DNA of 64,000 nt, taken from NCBI RefSeq assembly GCF_001975985.1, contig NZ_MTQF01000010.1, positions 239,062 to 303,061 on the forward strand. Direction: 5' to 3'. The notes beneath the pieces were generated by a model that saw only the letters and a list, made by a program, of their open reading frames with translations, was not told the DNA's origin and searched no databases. Shown here one piece after another: positions 25,336 to 35,436 of this stretch. Each line of letters opens with the position of its first letter. Position 1 is the stretch's first letter. This stretch comes from [Flexibacter] sp. ATCC 35103 (lineage in GTDB: Bacteria > Bacteroidota > Bacteroidia > Flavobacteriales > Flavobacteriaceae). A program made the position numbers and the translations under genes.

Positions 25336-25860
25336 ATGGAAAATCTACCCAAAAAAGTCAGAAGCAAAAAGTTAAATACAAGAGTCGATTTAACCGCAAT
25401 GGTAAGTGTTTCTTTCTTATTGATTATATTTTTTATGGTCACAATTGAATTAGCTAAACCGAAACTCATTGAGTATGACAGCGGGCAAGATAGAGGCTGT
25501 TGTGACTGTCAACCACGTCACTATGGGGAGAATAGATCTATAACCGTAATGTTAGGTGAGAATAATAAACTGATATATTACATAGGTCTTTTGAGTTCTC
25601 CTATTGTTTCTCCAAAAGAAATCAAATATGGAAAAGAGGGAATTCGTAGAGAATTACTGAAAAGAAAAAATAATTTGCTCGGATATTCTTCTAAAAATAG
25701 AAAACCTGAAAGTCTAATTGTAATTATAAAACCTAGTAAAAAATCTAATTACAAAAATTTAGTAGATATTTTGGATGAAATGGCAATTGCTGAAATTGGT
25801 ACTTATGCAATCGTACCTGAATTTACTCCAGAAGAATCTAAATTACTAGCGTCTAAATAA
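25336..25860 (+). CDS. ExbD/TolR-like membrane protein lacking the channel Asp, copy 3
   Basis: 174 residues. Same N-terminus and helix with Ser24. The variable loop is different again and carries a CCDC motif. The C-terminal domain is conserved. It starts 13 bases after copy 2. The pattern across copies is constant ends with a diverging Cys-bearing middle, as if different loops were being tried on one scaffold. Confidence 0.8.
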   Translation: MENLPKKVRSKKLNTRVDLTAMVSVSFLLIIFFMVTIELAKPKLIEYDSGQDRGCCDCQPRHYGENRSITVMLGENNKLIYYIGLLSSPIVSPKEIKYGKEGIRRELLKRKNNLLGYSSKNRKPESLIVIIKPSKKSNYKNLVDILDEMAIAEIGTYAIVPEFTPEESKLLASK

Positions 25861-25884
25861 ATTTATAAAAAAAACTATCATCCC

Positions 25885-25967
25885 TAGCCCTGATGGAAGC
25901 GGCATCCTTTTTCTGGCTTCTTTAGACAGAAAAAGATACAGCGAACAGCAGGAAATAGCTCCTGAAA
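25885..25967 (+). repeat. Dispersed structured element, copy 2
   Basis: Opens TAGCCC and closes GGAAATAGCTCCTGAAA like copy 1 (8694-8789), but the central stem is CTTTTTCTG paired with CAGAAAAAG. It lies just behind the third ExbD-like gene, before the bidirectional terminator at 26006. Confidence 0.7.
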
Positions 25968-26005
25968 CTCTAATAATGAATCTCAAATTAAATTAAACCA
26001 ATCAT

Positions 26006-26037
26006 AAAAAAGTCCCACAGCAATGTGGGACTTTTTT
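26006..26037. terminator. Bidirectional terminator
   Basis: AAAAAGTCCCACA and TGTGGGACTTTTT pair across a short loop. It ends the ExbD-like operon (plus) and the LRR gene 26059-28806 (minus). Confidence 0.9.
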
Positions 26038-26058
26038 AGCTTTAAGAAAATCTAAGAA

Positions 26059-28806
26059 TTATTTTTTGATAAACTTCATACTTGAACTTCCTTTATCAGA
26101 TTTTACTTTTATAAAGTAATTACCAGATCTAAGTCTCGAAACATCAATATTAGATACTGATTTTGCATTAGGAACTGCAATTAACAATTGCCCTAAAATA
26201 TCATAAATAGCTAACGATTGTATTTCTACATTACTTGAAGCATTAATATTTAAAATATCAGTCGCAGGATTTGGGTAAAGTGTAAAATAATTAGAAAACT
26301 CAAAATCAGACGTTTCTAATGTAGTTTCAAATTTTGAAGTAGCTTTATTGGTTAAAATCGGAAAATTATAATCAAAATAAATATTTGCCTCGTTTGCAAA
26401 AGTGTCCCCTACTTTTAATGTTGGTTTTGTTTTAATTTTAAAAGCTACATAACCATCATTATTGGCATCATCAAAAGGAAGATTGATATTCTCAAAAATG
26501 AATTCTACTTTGTTTCCATCTGAAATTTTAGTTACAAATGAATGACTTGAGCTTATTGGAATTAAAGTAGAAATATCAAACTTAGCTAAATCAATCATGT
26601 CTTTTACTACAATATTTCTTGCGCGAGAGGTTCCTGTGTTTTCAAAGCGGATCATATAATGCACATACTCGCCTATTAGATTTGGTGTTACAATTGTACC
26701 TTCCAGACAAGTTTTATCATTTGGATCATAAGAACCCACAACTGTTTGTTTTAATTCAAATAGATTATTTAATGGAGTCTCATCCAAACTTAGTGAAGAA
26801 ATATTTGTACTAAATTTTAAAATATCTCCTATGTTGGCCGCAGGTTTATCTGTTGCTCTGTTTAAATATAAGGTAAAAGTAATATTACCGCTTTCAAAAG
26901 GTTTTAAATTATTAAAATCCCATTTTAATTCATTACCGGATTTATATATTAAATCTTTATCTGAAGAAACATAGTGCAAAACGGTGTCATCAAATTTAAC
27001 TGTAATAAAACCAGACTGAGTTGTGTTTCCATTATTTTTATAAACAATATTATAGGTACTTTCAAAGCCCGGCTCAGCTGCTATTCCCGGAACTAAAATA
27101 ATCTCTAAATCGCTGCGACTGTCAACAGCAGTAATACAAAAATTTTCTACACGCGGACTTGCATCGTTGGGAAAAGAAACCGTTATTTCTTTTGGTGATA
27201 TATTAAAATATTCTGGATATTGCAGAACTGGTATTATTTTATAATTTCCTTGTTGAAGTTCAATAGAAGGAATTTTTGAGTTATTAGAAACCAGAACCCC
27301 AGTTTTTAAATTACTTGTTACATTATATTTTATATCATAAACCACTACATCATTTAAATCACATCCATTATTATTTTGATCAAATTTATTTAATGCCTGA
27401 ATAGTGTAAAAATCCCCTCCTGGCGTAAAAGAACAATATGTATTTAAATTAACTTTAGGCATATTATTATTTGATAAATAATATTCTATCTGTTCTATAT
27501 CAGTATCATCCGCGCAAATGTATTTTAAATTAGGATTGTTATAATAACTAAAACTGTCATATAAACCTAATCCTTCCTGTTTACCATTTTTTACAAATAA
27601 ATAGACCAGATTATTATTATTACACGTAATTTGTGAAATCTTTTTAGCGCTATTAAAATCCAACGCCTCAATTTGATTGTAACTGCAATTTACCTCTAGA
27701 AGCTTTGGCAAATTTTCTAAATTTAATATTTTAATCTGATTATTAGAACAAGATAAAGTTTGAAGATTAGGCGAAGATTGAACATCAAGACTGGTAAATT
27801 TATTTATACCGCAATACAGGATTTCTAATTTTGACAAATTATTAGTTTCTAATGAACTAATTTTATTGGTTTCACAATTTAAAAATTTTAACTCGTTAAA
27901 AGCACTAATATCCAAATTACTGATATTATTATTGCCGCAACTTAACCATTCAAGTTTACTTGTATTGGTAACATCAAAATCAGTAATGTTATTATAAAAA
28001 CATTCCAACCTTTTCAGATTTGGCAAATTTGATATCTTTATTGATGTTAATGTTCCCCATCTACTTAGAACATTCTCTAATTTTGGAAAACCATTCAAAG
28101 TTAGAGTTGTTAAATTAGTATAATCACATTCTAGAAATTGTAGATTATCTAATCCTTGTAAATTCAAATCAGTGATAGGATTATTACTGCAAACGAGATT
28201 ATTGAGTTTACTTAGACCAGCAATACTTAATGAGGTAAATAAATTGTAACTACAATTTAGTGTTTTCAAATTAAATGAATCACTTACGTCAATATTGGTT
28301 AATCTACAACCAGTGCAATCAAGATTTTCAAGATTGGACAAAGTACTTAAATCTAGCGTCGTAAGCTTGCAGCCATATAGATCTAATATTTTAAGATTAT
28401 TTAAACCACTTAAGTTAATAGACTTTAGTTGTTGGTTTCCCTCAATTGATAAAGTTTCCAGCTTATCTAATCCAGCTAAATCAAGTGTAGAAAGATTACC
28501 ATATTCTAATGTTATTTTCTTTAAATTTTTAAAATATAAAATACCAGTTAATGAAGCTATTCTTTTAATGACTACATTTTCGTTTAAATAAAGTTCACTT
28601 ATCTTTTCAGCTTCATTAATTTCAATTTCGCCATTGCCATTAGAATCAATTTTTATCTTATTGCCATTGAGATCTTTTGCAATATCTGAATAAAGTGCCG
28701 ATGATAACAATTTATCTTTAAAATTAGTATCTGGAATACTAATTATTTGCGCATACAAACCATTAAAAAAGCTTAAAGCCAGAACCAAAAAGTAGATTTT
28801 CTTCAT
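26059..28806 (-). CDS. Leucine-rich-repeat T9SS cargo protein, paralog A
   Basis: 915 residues. Signal peptide 1-19, then an IPDTNFK head followed by an EF-hand-like motif (IDSNGNGEIEINEAEKI, near residue 55). About 17 irregular leucine-rich repeats (L-x-x-L-x-C-x-x-N type, ~21 residues) extend to about 420 and end in a Cys-bounded cap (CADD...YC). Then come beta-sandwich domains with the VGSYDPNDK motif and a T9SS type A sorting domain in the last ~75 residues (FTLYPNPATD ... FIKK). It is therefore secreted and probably attached to the surface. It is the last of three tandem paralogs on this strand. Confidence 0.9.
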   Translation of the reverse strand: MKKIYFLVLALSFFNGLYAQIISIPDTNFKDKLLSSALYSDIAKDLNGNKIKIDSNGNGEIEINEAEKISELYLNENVVIKRIASLTGILYFKNLKKITLEYGNLSTLDLAGLDKLETLSIEGNQQLKSINLSGLNNLKILDLYGCKLTTLDLSTLSNLENLDCTGCRLTNIDVSDSFNLKTLNCSYNLFTSLSIAGLSKLNNLVCSNNPITDLNLQGLDNLQFLECDYTNLTTLTLNGFPKLENVLSRWGTLTSIKISNLPNLKRLECFYNNITDFDVTNTSKLEWLSCGNNNISNLDISAFNELKFLNCETNKISSLETNNLSKLEILYCGINKFTSLDVQSSPNLQTLSCSNNQIKILNLENLPKLLEVNCSYNQIEALDFNSAKKISQITCNNNNLVYLFVKNGKQEGLGLYDSFSYYNNPNLKYICADDTDIEQIEYYLSNNNMPKVNLNTYCSFTPGGDFYTIQALNKFDQNNNGCDLNDVVVYDIKYNVTSNLKTGVLVSNNSKIPSIELQQGNYKIIPVLQYPEYFNISPKEITVSFPNDASPRVENFCITAVDSRSDLEIILVPGIAAEPGFESTYNIVYKNNGNTTQSGFITVKFDDTVLHYVSSDKDLIYKSGNELKWDFNNLKPFESGNITFTLYLNRATDKPAANIGDILKFSTNISSLSLDETPLNNLFELKQTVVGSYDPNDKTCLEGTIVTPNLIGEYVHYMIRFENTGTSRARNIVVKDMIDLAKFDISTLIPISSSHSFVTKISDGNKVEFIFENINLPFDDANNDGYVAFKIKTKPTLKVGDTFANEANIYFDYNFPILTNKATSKFETTLETSDFEFSNYFTLYPNPATDILNINASSNVEIQSLAIYDILGQLLIAVPNAKSVSNIDVSRLRSGNYFIKVKSDKGSSSMKFIKK

Positions 28807-28823
28807 ATAAGTAATTTTTCATG

Positions 28824-28853
28824 CAAAAATAACTTTTTAAGATAATAACACAA
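28824..28853 (-). promoter_or_regulatory. Promoter of LRR paralog A
   Basis: On the minus strand TTG (28851-28853), 19 bases, then TATTTTTG (28824-28831). This is the same box pair and spacing as the promoters of the other two LRR genes, including the intervening TTAAAAAGT. Confidence 0.8.
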
Positions 28854-28893
28854 CTTTATTTGTTAAATTTTCTTAAAATTAAAAATATAAAGC

Positions 28894-28923
28894 AAAAAAA
28901 GTCCCACTTTCAATGGGACTTTA
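28894..28923 (-). terminator. Terminator of LRR paralog B
   Basis: AAGTCCCA and TGGGACTT pair over a 7-base loop. On the minus strand T7 follows. Same stem sequence as the other terminators in this cluster. Confidence 0.85.
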
Positions 28924-28942
28924 TATTAAATAAAACTAAAAG

Positions 28943-31531
28943 TTATTTCTTTATAAACTTCTTACTTGAATTTCCTTTGTCTGATTTTACTGTTATAAAA
29001 TAATTACCAGTTCTGAGCTTTGATACATCAATGCTGGAAACCGTTTGCGCATTAGGAACTGCTATTACAACTTGACCTAAAATATCATAAATCATCAAAG
29101 ATTGTATTGTTATGTCTTCTTTTGTATTGAAATTTAAAATATTACTTACAGGATTTGGATACAAAGTAAAATAATTAGAAAACTCGAAATCAGAGGTTTT
29201 TAATGTAGTTTCGAATTTTGAAGTAGCTTTATTGGTTAAAATTGGAAAATTATAATCAAAATAAATATTTGCCTCGTTTGCAAAAGTATCTCCTGCTTTT
29301 AATGTTGGATTTGTTTTTATTTTAAAAGCGATATACCCATCATTATTGGCATCATCAAAAGGAAGATTGATATTCTCGAAAATGAATTCTACTTTGTTTC
29401 CATCTGAAATTTTAGTTACAAATGAATGACTTGAGCTTGTTGGAACTAAAGTTGAAATATCAAACTTAGAAAAATCAATTAGATCTTTTACAACAACATT
29501 TTGAGCCTGATATGTTCCTGTATTTTCAAAACGAATGATATAATGAACATACTCGCCTATTAAATTTGACGTAATAACAGAACCTTCAAGACAAGTTTTA
29601 TCATTTGGATCATAAGAACCTACAACGGTTTGATCAAAAGTAAATGTATTATCTGATGCATTTTCATCTGTATTTGTAGATGTTATGGTTGCGAGATACG
29701 ACACAATATTTCCGATATTTAGCGCAGGAACTTCTGTTGGAGAATTTAATTTAAAGGTGACATTAATTTCTTTAGATTCAAAAGGTTTCAAGGATGTAAA
29801 ATTCCATGACAAACTATTTGTTGTTTGAGTGGCAACAACCGGATTTGCAGTAATTAAATCTAAAACTGAATCATGAAAAGCTAGATTTACAACGCCAGAT
29901 TGCGTTGTATTTCCTTTGTTTTTATAAATAATTTTGAAAACAGAATTAAATCCTGGTCTTCCCGGAACAATTTGCAAAATTGCAATCTCTAAATCAGAAT
30001 GAACACCATTTGCTGTTATACAAAAATCCTGATTCACCGGACTTGCCTGTGTTGGAAAGGTAACACTTACATTCGATGGAAAAATATTAAAATACGCTGG
30101 ATTTTCTAAAACCGGTGTTATTGTATGAGTACCGGCTGGAAAAAAAATAGAATGATTTCCGTTTGTATTCGATATAAAACTTGCAGTATTTGTACCGTCA
30201 GATAAGTTAAATTTTAAATTTGGCGAACTTGAATCTAAAACATCACACCCGTTATTATTAGCATCTACTTTGTTAATTCCCTGAAAAGTATAATAAGTAC
30301 CAGCTGGTTTAAACGAACAATATGCATTTACATTACAATTGGTATAACCATATTTTGTAACTAATTGCTGCACTTGATCTATCTGACTTTCGTCAGCACA
30401 AACGTATTCAAGATTAGGGTTTTGTGAAAAGTCAAGTAGTTTTGTTTCATTACTTCCGTTTCTAATAAATAAAGTTGTAAGCTTATTTTGGTAACAACTA
30501 AATTGTTCAATATTTTTTAAATCACTTAAATCTAATGTTTTAAACTCGTTGTGATAACATTCTAAATTTGTTAGACTGGTTAAACCCGTTAAATTTATTG
30601 AGGCTAATTTATTATAACCGCATTTTATACTTTTAAGATTTGTTAACCCGTTTACGTTTAATTCTGTTAATTGATTATTAGTACAATTTAAGAAATCAAG
30701 ACTTACTAAACCGGCTAAATTCAATGAAGGAATAAAATTTCCGTCACAATAAAGCTCATTTAATTTTACTAATCCATTCACGTTCAAGCCTGTTAATTGA
30801 TTAGAATAGCAAAGTAAACTAACTAAATTAACTAAACCGCTCACATTTAAATTAGGTAATTTATTCATTTGACATGATAAACTCGTAATATTTGTTGATC
30901 CGGTAACGTTCAATGACGTTAATAAATTTCCGCCACAACCCAAACCTTTAAGATTTGGTAACCCACTCGCATCCAACGTTTGCAATTGATTGCTGTTGCA
31001 TTGCAAATTTTTAAGACTAACTAATCCAGCTACATTTATTGAGGTTAGTTTGTTATTAGTACAAAAAAGATCTGTTAGATTTATTGCGCCAACTGTACTT
31101 AATGAAGTTAGATTCTTATTACCTGTAACGTAAAGTTCTTTTAGATTTGTCGATCCATCAAGTACTAATGTAGTAAGATTTGAATTGTCAATGTTAAAAT
31201 AAGTATTACTTTGAATATTAGAATAATTTAGATAAGTAAGTTTCTTTAATAAATTAAAATCAATTCTGTTAAATATTGGATTGTTGCTACAATTTAAATA
31301 CTCTAAATTGGTAAAATTTTCTAATCCGCTCAAAGAGCTAATGTTTGAATTGCTAAGATCTAAAAAAGGCACATTTAATGCTTCATTAATTTCAATTTCG
31401 AAATTTGAGTTTTTGTCAATATTCATAGATATCAACTTCATTTTAAGATTAATATCAGGAATGCTAATAACCTGAGCGCTTAAAACATTAAAAAAGAACA
31501 GAATAGGAACTAAAAAGTAGATTTTCTTCAT
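28943..31531 (-). CDS. Leucine-rich-repeat T9SS cargo protein, paralog B
   Basis: 862 residues. Signal peptide 1-19, IPDINLK head and an EF-hand-like segment (IDKNSNFEIEINEALNV), about 17 LRRs closing with the CADE...YC cap, then the same beta-sandwich region with VGSYDPNDK. A T9SS type A sorting domain ends the protein (FTLYPNPVSN ... KKFIKK). The C-terminal ~260 residues are nearly the same as in paralogs A and C, while the LRR surface differs. It has its own promoter and terminator, so it is a separate transcription unit. Confidence 0.9.
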   Translation of the reverse strand: MKKIYFLVPILFFFNVLSAQVISIPDINLKMKLISMNIDKNSNFEIEINEALNVPFLDLSNSNISSLSGLENFTNLEYLNCSNNPIFNRIDFNLLKKLTYLNYSNIQSNTYFNIDNSNLTTLVLDGSTNLKELYVTGNKNLTSLSTVGAINLTDLFCTNNKLTSINVAGLVSLKNLQCNSNQLQTLDASGLPNLKGLGCGGNLLTSLNVTGSTNITSLSCQMNKLPNLNVSGLVNLVSLLCYSNQLTGLNVNGLVKLNELYCDGNFIPSLNLAGLVSLDFLNCTNNQLTELNVNGLTNLKSIKCGYNKLASINLTGLTSLTNLECYHNEFKTLDLSDLKNIEQFSCYQNKLTTLFIRNGSNETKLLDFSQNPNLEYVCADESQIDQVQQLVTKYGYTNCNVNAYCSFKPAGTYYTFQGINKVDANNNGCDVLDSSSPNLKFNLSDGTNTASFISNTNGNHSIFFPAGTHTITPVLENPAYFNIFPSNVSVTFPTQASPVNQDFCITANGVHSDLEIAILQIVPGRPGFNSVFKIIYKNKGNTTQSGVVNLAFHDSVLDLITANPVVATQTTNSLSWNFTSLKPFESKEINVTFKLNSPTEVPALNIGNIVSYLATITSTNTDENASDNTFTFDQTVVGSYDPNDKTCLEGSVITSNLIGEYVHYIIRFENTGTYQAQNVVVKDLIDFSKFDISTLVPTSSSHSFVTKISDGNKVEFIFENINLPFDDANNDGYIAFKIKTNPTLKAGDTFANEANIYFDYNFPILTNKATSKFETTLKTSDFEFSNYFTLYPNPVSNILNFNTKEDITIQSLMIYDILGQVVIAVPNAQTVSSIDVSKLRTGNYFITVKSDKGNSSKKFIKK

Positions 31532-31548
31532 ATGGATTAATTTTACTA

Positions 31549-31578
31549 CAAAAATAACTTTTTAAGAGAATAATACAA
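31549..31578 (-). promoter_or_regulatory. Promoter of LRR paralog B
   Basis: TTG (31576-31578), 19 bases, TATTTTTG (31549-31556) on the minus strand, near-identical to the promoters at 28824 and 35367. Confidence 0.8.
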
Positions 31579-31620
31579 CTTTTTTTGTTAAATTTTGTTA
31601 AAACTAAAACTATAAAGCAT

Positions 31621-31654
31621 AAAAAAGTCCCAGAGTAATTGGGACTTTCTTTTT
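31621..31654 (-). terminator. Terminator of LRR paralog C
   Basis: AAAGTCCCA and TGGGACTTT pair around a 7-base loop, with a T run on the minus strand. Confidence 0.85.
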
Positions 31655-31669
31655 AAATGAAACTAAAGG

Positions 31670-34600
31670 CTATTTCTTGATAAACTTTATACTTGAACTT
31701 CCTTTATCTGATTTTACTTTTATAAAATAATTACCAGTTCTAAGCTTTGATACATCAATGCTGGAAACCGTTTGCGCATTAGGAACTGCAATAACAACTT
31801 GTCCCAAAATGTCATAAATATTCAACGATTTTATCTCTATATCTTTTGTCGCATTGATATTTAAAATATCACTTGTAGGATTTGGATACAAAATGAAATA
31901 ATTAGAAAACTCAAAATCCTGCGTTCCTAATGTAGTTTCAAATTTTGAAGTAGCTTTATTGGTTAAAATTGGAAAATTATAATCAAAATAAATATTTGCT
32001 TCGTTTTCAAACGTATCTCCCACTTTTAATGTTGGTTTTGTCTTGATTTTAAAAGCTATATAACCATCATTATTTGCATCATCAAAAGGAAGATTGATAT
32101 TCTCAAAAATGAATTCTACTTTATTTCCTTCTGATATTTTAATTACAAAGGGATGGCTTGAACTGGTTGGAATTAAACTTGAAATATCAAATTTAGATAA
32201 ATCAATCATGTCTTTTACAACGATGTTTTGTGCAGCATAGGTTCCTGTATTCTCAAAGCGGATCATGTAATGAACATACTCGCCTATTAAACTCGGCGTG
32301 ATAACAGTTCCTTCCAGACAAGTTTTATCGTTTGGATCATAAGAACCAACAACAGTTTGATTTAAAGTAAATGTATTATCAATTGGAGTTTCGTCTGTTA
32401 CAGCGCCTGCTATTGTTGTTTTAAATTTTAATATATCCCCAATATTTAATGCTGGTCTTTCTATTGGAGAATTTGCATTTACAGTAAATTTAATTTCGCG
32501 AGTTTCATATGGCAATAAATTAACAAAATTCCAAGATAAATTATTAAAGGAATTAGTCACCGGTATTGGTTTTGCTGTAACGAAATCTAAAACAGCATCA
32601 TCAAAACTTAAATTAACTGAGCCAGATTGCGTAGTATTTCCTTTATTTTTATAGATAATTTTATATGTAGCATTAAAACCCGGTCTCGCAGGATCTAATG
32701 GTAATAAAACAACTTCTAAATCTGGATGAACACCGTTTGCAGTAATACAAAAATCTTGAGTAAATGGACTGGATTCTGTTGGAAAAGTAACTTTAGTAGT
32801 TGTTGGATAAACATTAAAATACGCCGGGTTTTCTAGTATTGGAGTAACATCATAAGATCCCGATTTAACATAATAATTGTAATCACCATTTTCATCAGAT
32901 GCAGAACTGTTTGTTATAGTCTGATTTGCAATATTAACTTTCATATTTTGAAATTTAATATCTCCATTGTCACATCCATTATTATTTAAATCTAATCTAT
33001 TATTTCCTTTAATTGCATAAAACTTACCTCCTGGTTTAAATGTACAATACGAATTAACATTACAATCTTTCATATTTGCTGATAAAAGTTGTGACTGTAT
33101 AGCTGCGATTTGAGATTCGTCAGCACAAATGTATTTTAAATTGGGATTTGGAGTAATATAAAGTCGGTCTTCATCTATTCCATTTTTTATCATTAATGAT
33201 GACAATTGGTTTGCTGAACAGTCAAGATGCGTTAATTCGGTTAAATTGCTAAGATCCAAAGATGTTAGACTATTTGAAGAACAAATAAGTCGTTGAATTT
33301 TTGTTAAACCACTTATATTTAATGAAGTTAAACCATTTCCCTGACATTGTATATAAGCTAATTTTGATAAATTACTAACATTAAGTAATTTAATCTTATT
33401 AAAATAACAATCTAATACTCCCACATTTACAAAATACTCAATTCCAAGTAAAGAAGAAATATTACTTTCATTTAAAGTCAAAGAATAAACATTAAATGCT
33501 TCGCTTAATTGTATTTCTTTGTCATTATTGGCATCAATTTTAAAATAAGAACCAGATAAATTCCTTGCCACATAATTTTGATTAGTTGCAGATAATAATT
33601 TTGCTTTAAAAATTGGATCTGGAATATTAATAATTGCATCACTGCAAGCACCTACGCAGCTACAACTAGAATCTAATAAAACATTATTTAAACCACTTAA
33701 ATCTATGCTTTTTTGAATAACATTAAAATCTATAATATCTGCACAAATATGTTTAAGATTTAAATTTCCAATTATGTTTAATGCTATCAAATCCTGATTA
33801 GGATTATTATTTTTAATAAAAATATCAGTTAAAATATTATTATATCCACAATTTAATTCTTTTAGATTAGGTAAATAGGAAACATCTACTTTTGAAAGCT
33901 TTGCACTTTGACATTCAAGTTTTTGTAAATTATTTAATCCCGTTAAATCAAAAATTGATATTGGATTTGCAGAAAAATTAAGCGTTTGCAAATTTACAAA
34001 TGGTAAAAAATTAAAAGCGGTAATTTTATTTCCGGAAAAATTTAAATCAATTAAATTTGTTGTAGATCCAGTGTTTAAATAAGTTATATTATTATTACTG
34101 CATTTAATGGATTTTATGTTTGTACCGTTTAATAAATCCAAAGATGTAATAGCATTGTTTGAGCAATCAATAGTTAATAAATTAGAGGCGTTTTTCATTT
34201 GAAAAACAGATAAATATTGATTTATATTACATTTAACACTGCTAAGATTTGTAAGTCCATTTGCATACAAACCGAACAAATTATGATTATTATTAATATT
34301 TAAAGTCTTTAAGTTAACTAAATTATCTATTTTTAATGTTGAAAGACTACTGTTCCATTCTACAGTCAAATCTTCTAAATTAACCAAACTGGTTAAATCT
34401 ATTGTTTCTCCAATTTGTGTACTAACAATAGTTAAACTTTTTAGGTTGGTAAAATACTTAATTGTATTAATTGACTTCACATTTGAAGCTATGCTCATTT
34501 TAGTTACTTGTAATGCTTCAGAAAATTGAATTTCACCATCAAAGTTTAAATCAATAGTTGTATTACTTAAAATAGAATTTTTAAAATTTTCATCATCAAA

Positions 34601-35350
34601 ACATATGGTTCCTGCTGCACATGGAGGTAAAGCACAAGAATTTACTACTGTAACATTAGAAATTCCATATTCTGCTAATTTATTTTGAATTAATGAAATA
34701 TCACTTTGGTATGCACAAATAGAGTTTAAATTTAAATTATTATTAAACTCCAGAGAACTAAAAACGTTATATAGACGATTTAAAAATAAAGTTGAAATGT
34801 TATTATTTGAGCAGTTTAAATTAGTTAATGCGTTTGTATCTGAAAAATATAGTGTAGTCAAATTATTATAACTACAATTAACGTTAGCAATATTATTGGT
34901 ATTATCTCTTTTTATAAAATTCAATTGATTATTAGAACAATCAAGAGTTGATAAAGAAGTCAGATAAGTTAAAAGCAAAGATTTTAATTGTGAATTATTA
35001 TTTATTTTTAAAATCTTTAATGAACCAAAATAGGAAAGGCTTATTTTAGTTAAAGAAGTATTTTTAATACTCAAGTTTTTCAATCCTGAAAAAAAATTAG
35101 AATCAAAACCTTCTAAAGAGCTAATATTTCCATCCAAATATAGATTGTTAATTACACTAGCTTCATTATAATCAATCTCATTATCATTATTTGTATCAGC
35201 ATCACTATCGGCTATACCATCATTATTATTGTCGACACAATTTGTAGAAATCAAAATATTTTTTAAAACTGCATCAGGAAAATTAATAACCTGCGCACTC
35301 AAAACGTTAACAAAGCATAAAGCTGTAACTAAAAAGTAAAGTTTCTTCAT
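31670..35350 (-). CDS. Leucine-rich-repeat T9SS cargo protein, paralog C, with three N-terminal modules
   Basis: 1226 residues. After a signal peptide the head-EF-hand-LRR-cap module occurs three times: PDAVLKNILIS with DTNNDNEIDYNEA (cap ending near residue 240), DDENFKNSILS with LNFDGEIQFSEA (cap near 590), and PDPIFKAKLLS with DANNDKEIQLSEA (cap near 780). Paralogs A and B have one module each. The shared beta-sandwich region and the T9SS type A sorting domain follow. The three EF-hand-like loops suggest calcium binding. It is first of the three-gene array and next to rpsA. Confidence 0.9.
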   Translation of the reverse strand: MKKLYFLVTALCFVNVLSAQVINFPDAVLKNILISTNCVDNNNDGIADSDADTNNDNEIDYNEASVINNLYLDGNISSLEGFDSNFFSGLKNLSIKNTSLTKISLSYFGSLKILKINNNSQLKSLLLTYLTSLSTLDCSNNQLNFIKRDNTNNIANVNCSYNNLTTLYFSDTNALTNLNCSNNNISTLFLNRLYNVFSSLEFNNNLNLNSICAYQSDISLIQNKLAEYGISNVTVVNSCALPPCAAGTICFDDENFKNSILSNTTIDLNFDGEIQFSEALQVTKMSIASNVKSINTIKYFTNLKSLTIVSTQIGETIDLTSLVNLEDLTVEWNSSLSTLKIDNLVNLKTLNINNNHNLFGLYANGLTNLSSVKCNINQYLSVFQMKNASNLLTIDCSNNAITSLDLLNGTNIKSIKCSNNNITYLNTGSTTNLIDLNFSGNKITAFNFLPFVNLQTLNFSANPISIFDLTGLNNLQKLECQSAKLSKVDVSYLPNLKELNCGYNNILTDIFIKNNNPNQDLIALNIIGNLNLKHICADIIDFNVIQKSIDLSGLNNVLLDSSCSCVGACSDAIINIPDPIFKAKLLSATNQNYVARNLSGSYFKIDANNDKEIQLSEAFNVYSLTLNESNISSLLGIEYFVNVGVLDCYFNKIKLLNVSNLSKLAYIQCQGNGLTSLNISGLTKIQRLICSSNSLTSLDLSNLTELTHLDCSANQLSSLMIKNGIDEDRLYITPNPNLKYICADESQIAAIQSQLLSANMKDCNVNSYCTFKPGGKFYAIKGNNRLDLNNNGCDNGDIKFQNMKVNIANQTITNSSASDENGDYNYYVKSGSYDVTPILENPAYFNVYPTTTKVTFPTESSPFTQDFCITANGVHPDLEVVLLPLDPARPGFNATYKIIYKNKGNTTQSGSVNLSFDDAVLDFVTAKPIPVTNSFNNLSWNFVNLLPYETREIKFTVNANSPIERPALNIGDILKFKTTIAGAVTDETPIDNTFTLNQTVVGSYDPNDKTCLEGTVITPSLIGEYVHYMIRFENTGTYAAQNIVVKDMIDLSKFDISSLIPTSSSHPFVIKISEGNKVEFIFENINLPFDDANNDGYIAFKIKTKPTLKVGDTFENEANIYFDYNFPILTNKATSKFETTLGTQDFEFSNYFILYPNPTSDILNINATKDIEIKSLNIYDILGQVVIAVPNAQTVSSIDVSKLRTGNYFIKVKSDKGSSSIKFIKK

Positions 35351-35366
35351 ATATCATATTTTTATA

Positions 35367-35396
35367 CAAAAATAACTTTTTAACAGAATAACACAA
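35367..35396 (-). promoter_or_regulatory. Promoter of LRR paralog C
   Basis: TTG (35394-35396), 19 bases, TATTTTTG (35367-35374) on the minus strand. Confidence 0.8.
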
Positions 35397-35436
35397 CTTT
35401 ATTTGTTAAAACATCTTAAAACAAAAAATATAAACT

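Noticed and set aside
24240..25860. Working TonB/ExbBD energy complex
   Set aside because: No ExbB or TonB gene in the neighbourhood and the proton-carrying Asp is missing in all three proteins.
26059..35350. Mobile element origin of the LRR array
   Set aside because: No inverted ends, transposase or target duplications are seen; plain tandem gene duplication explains it.
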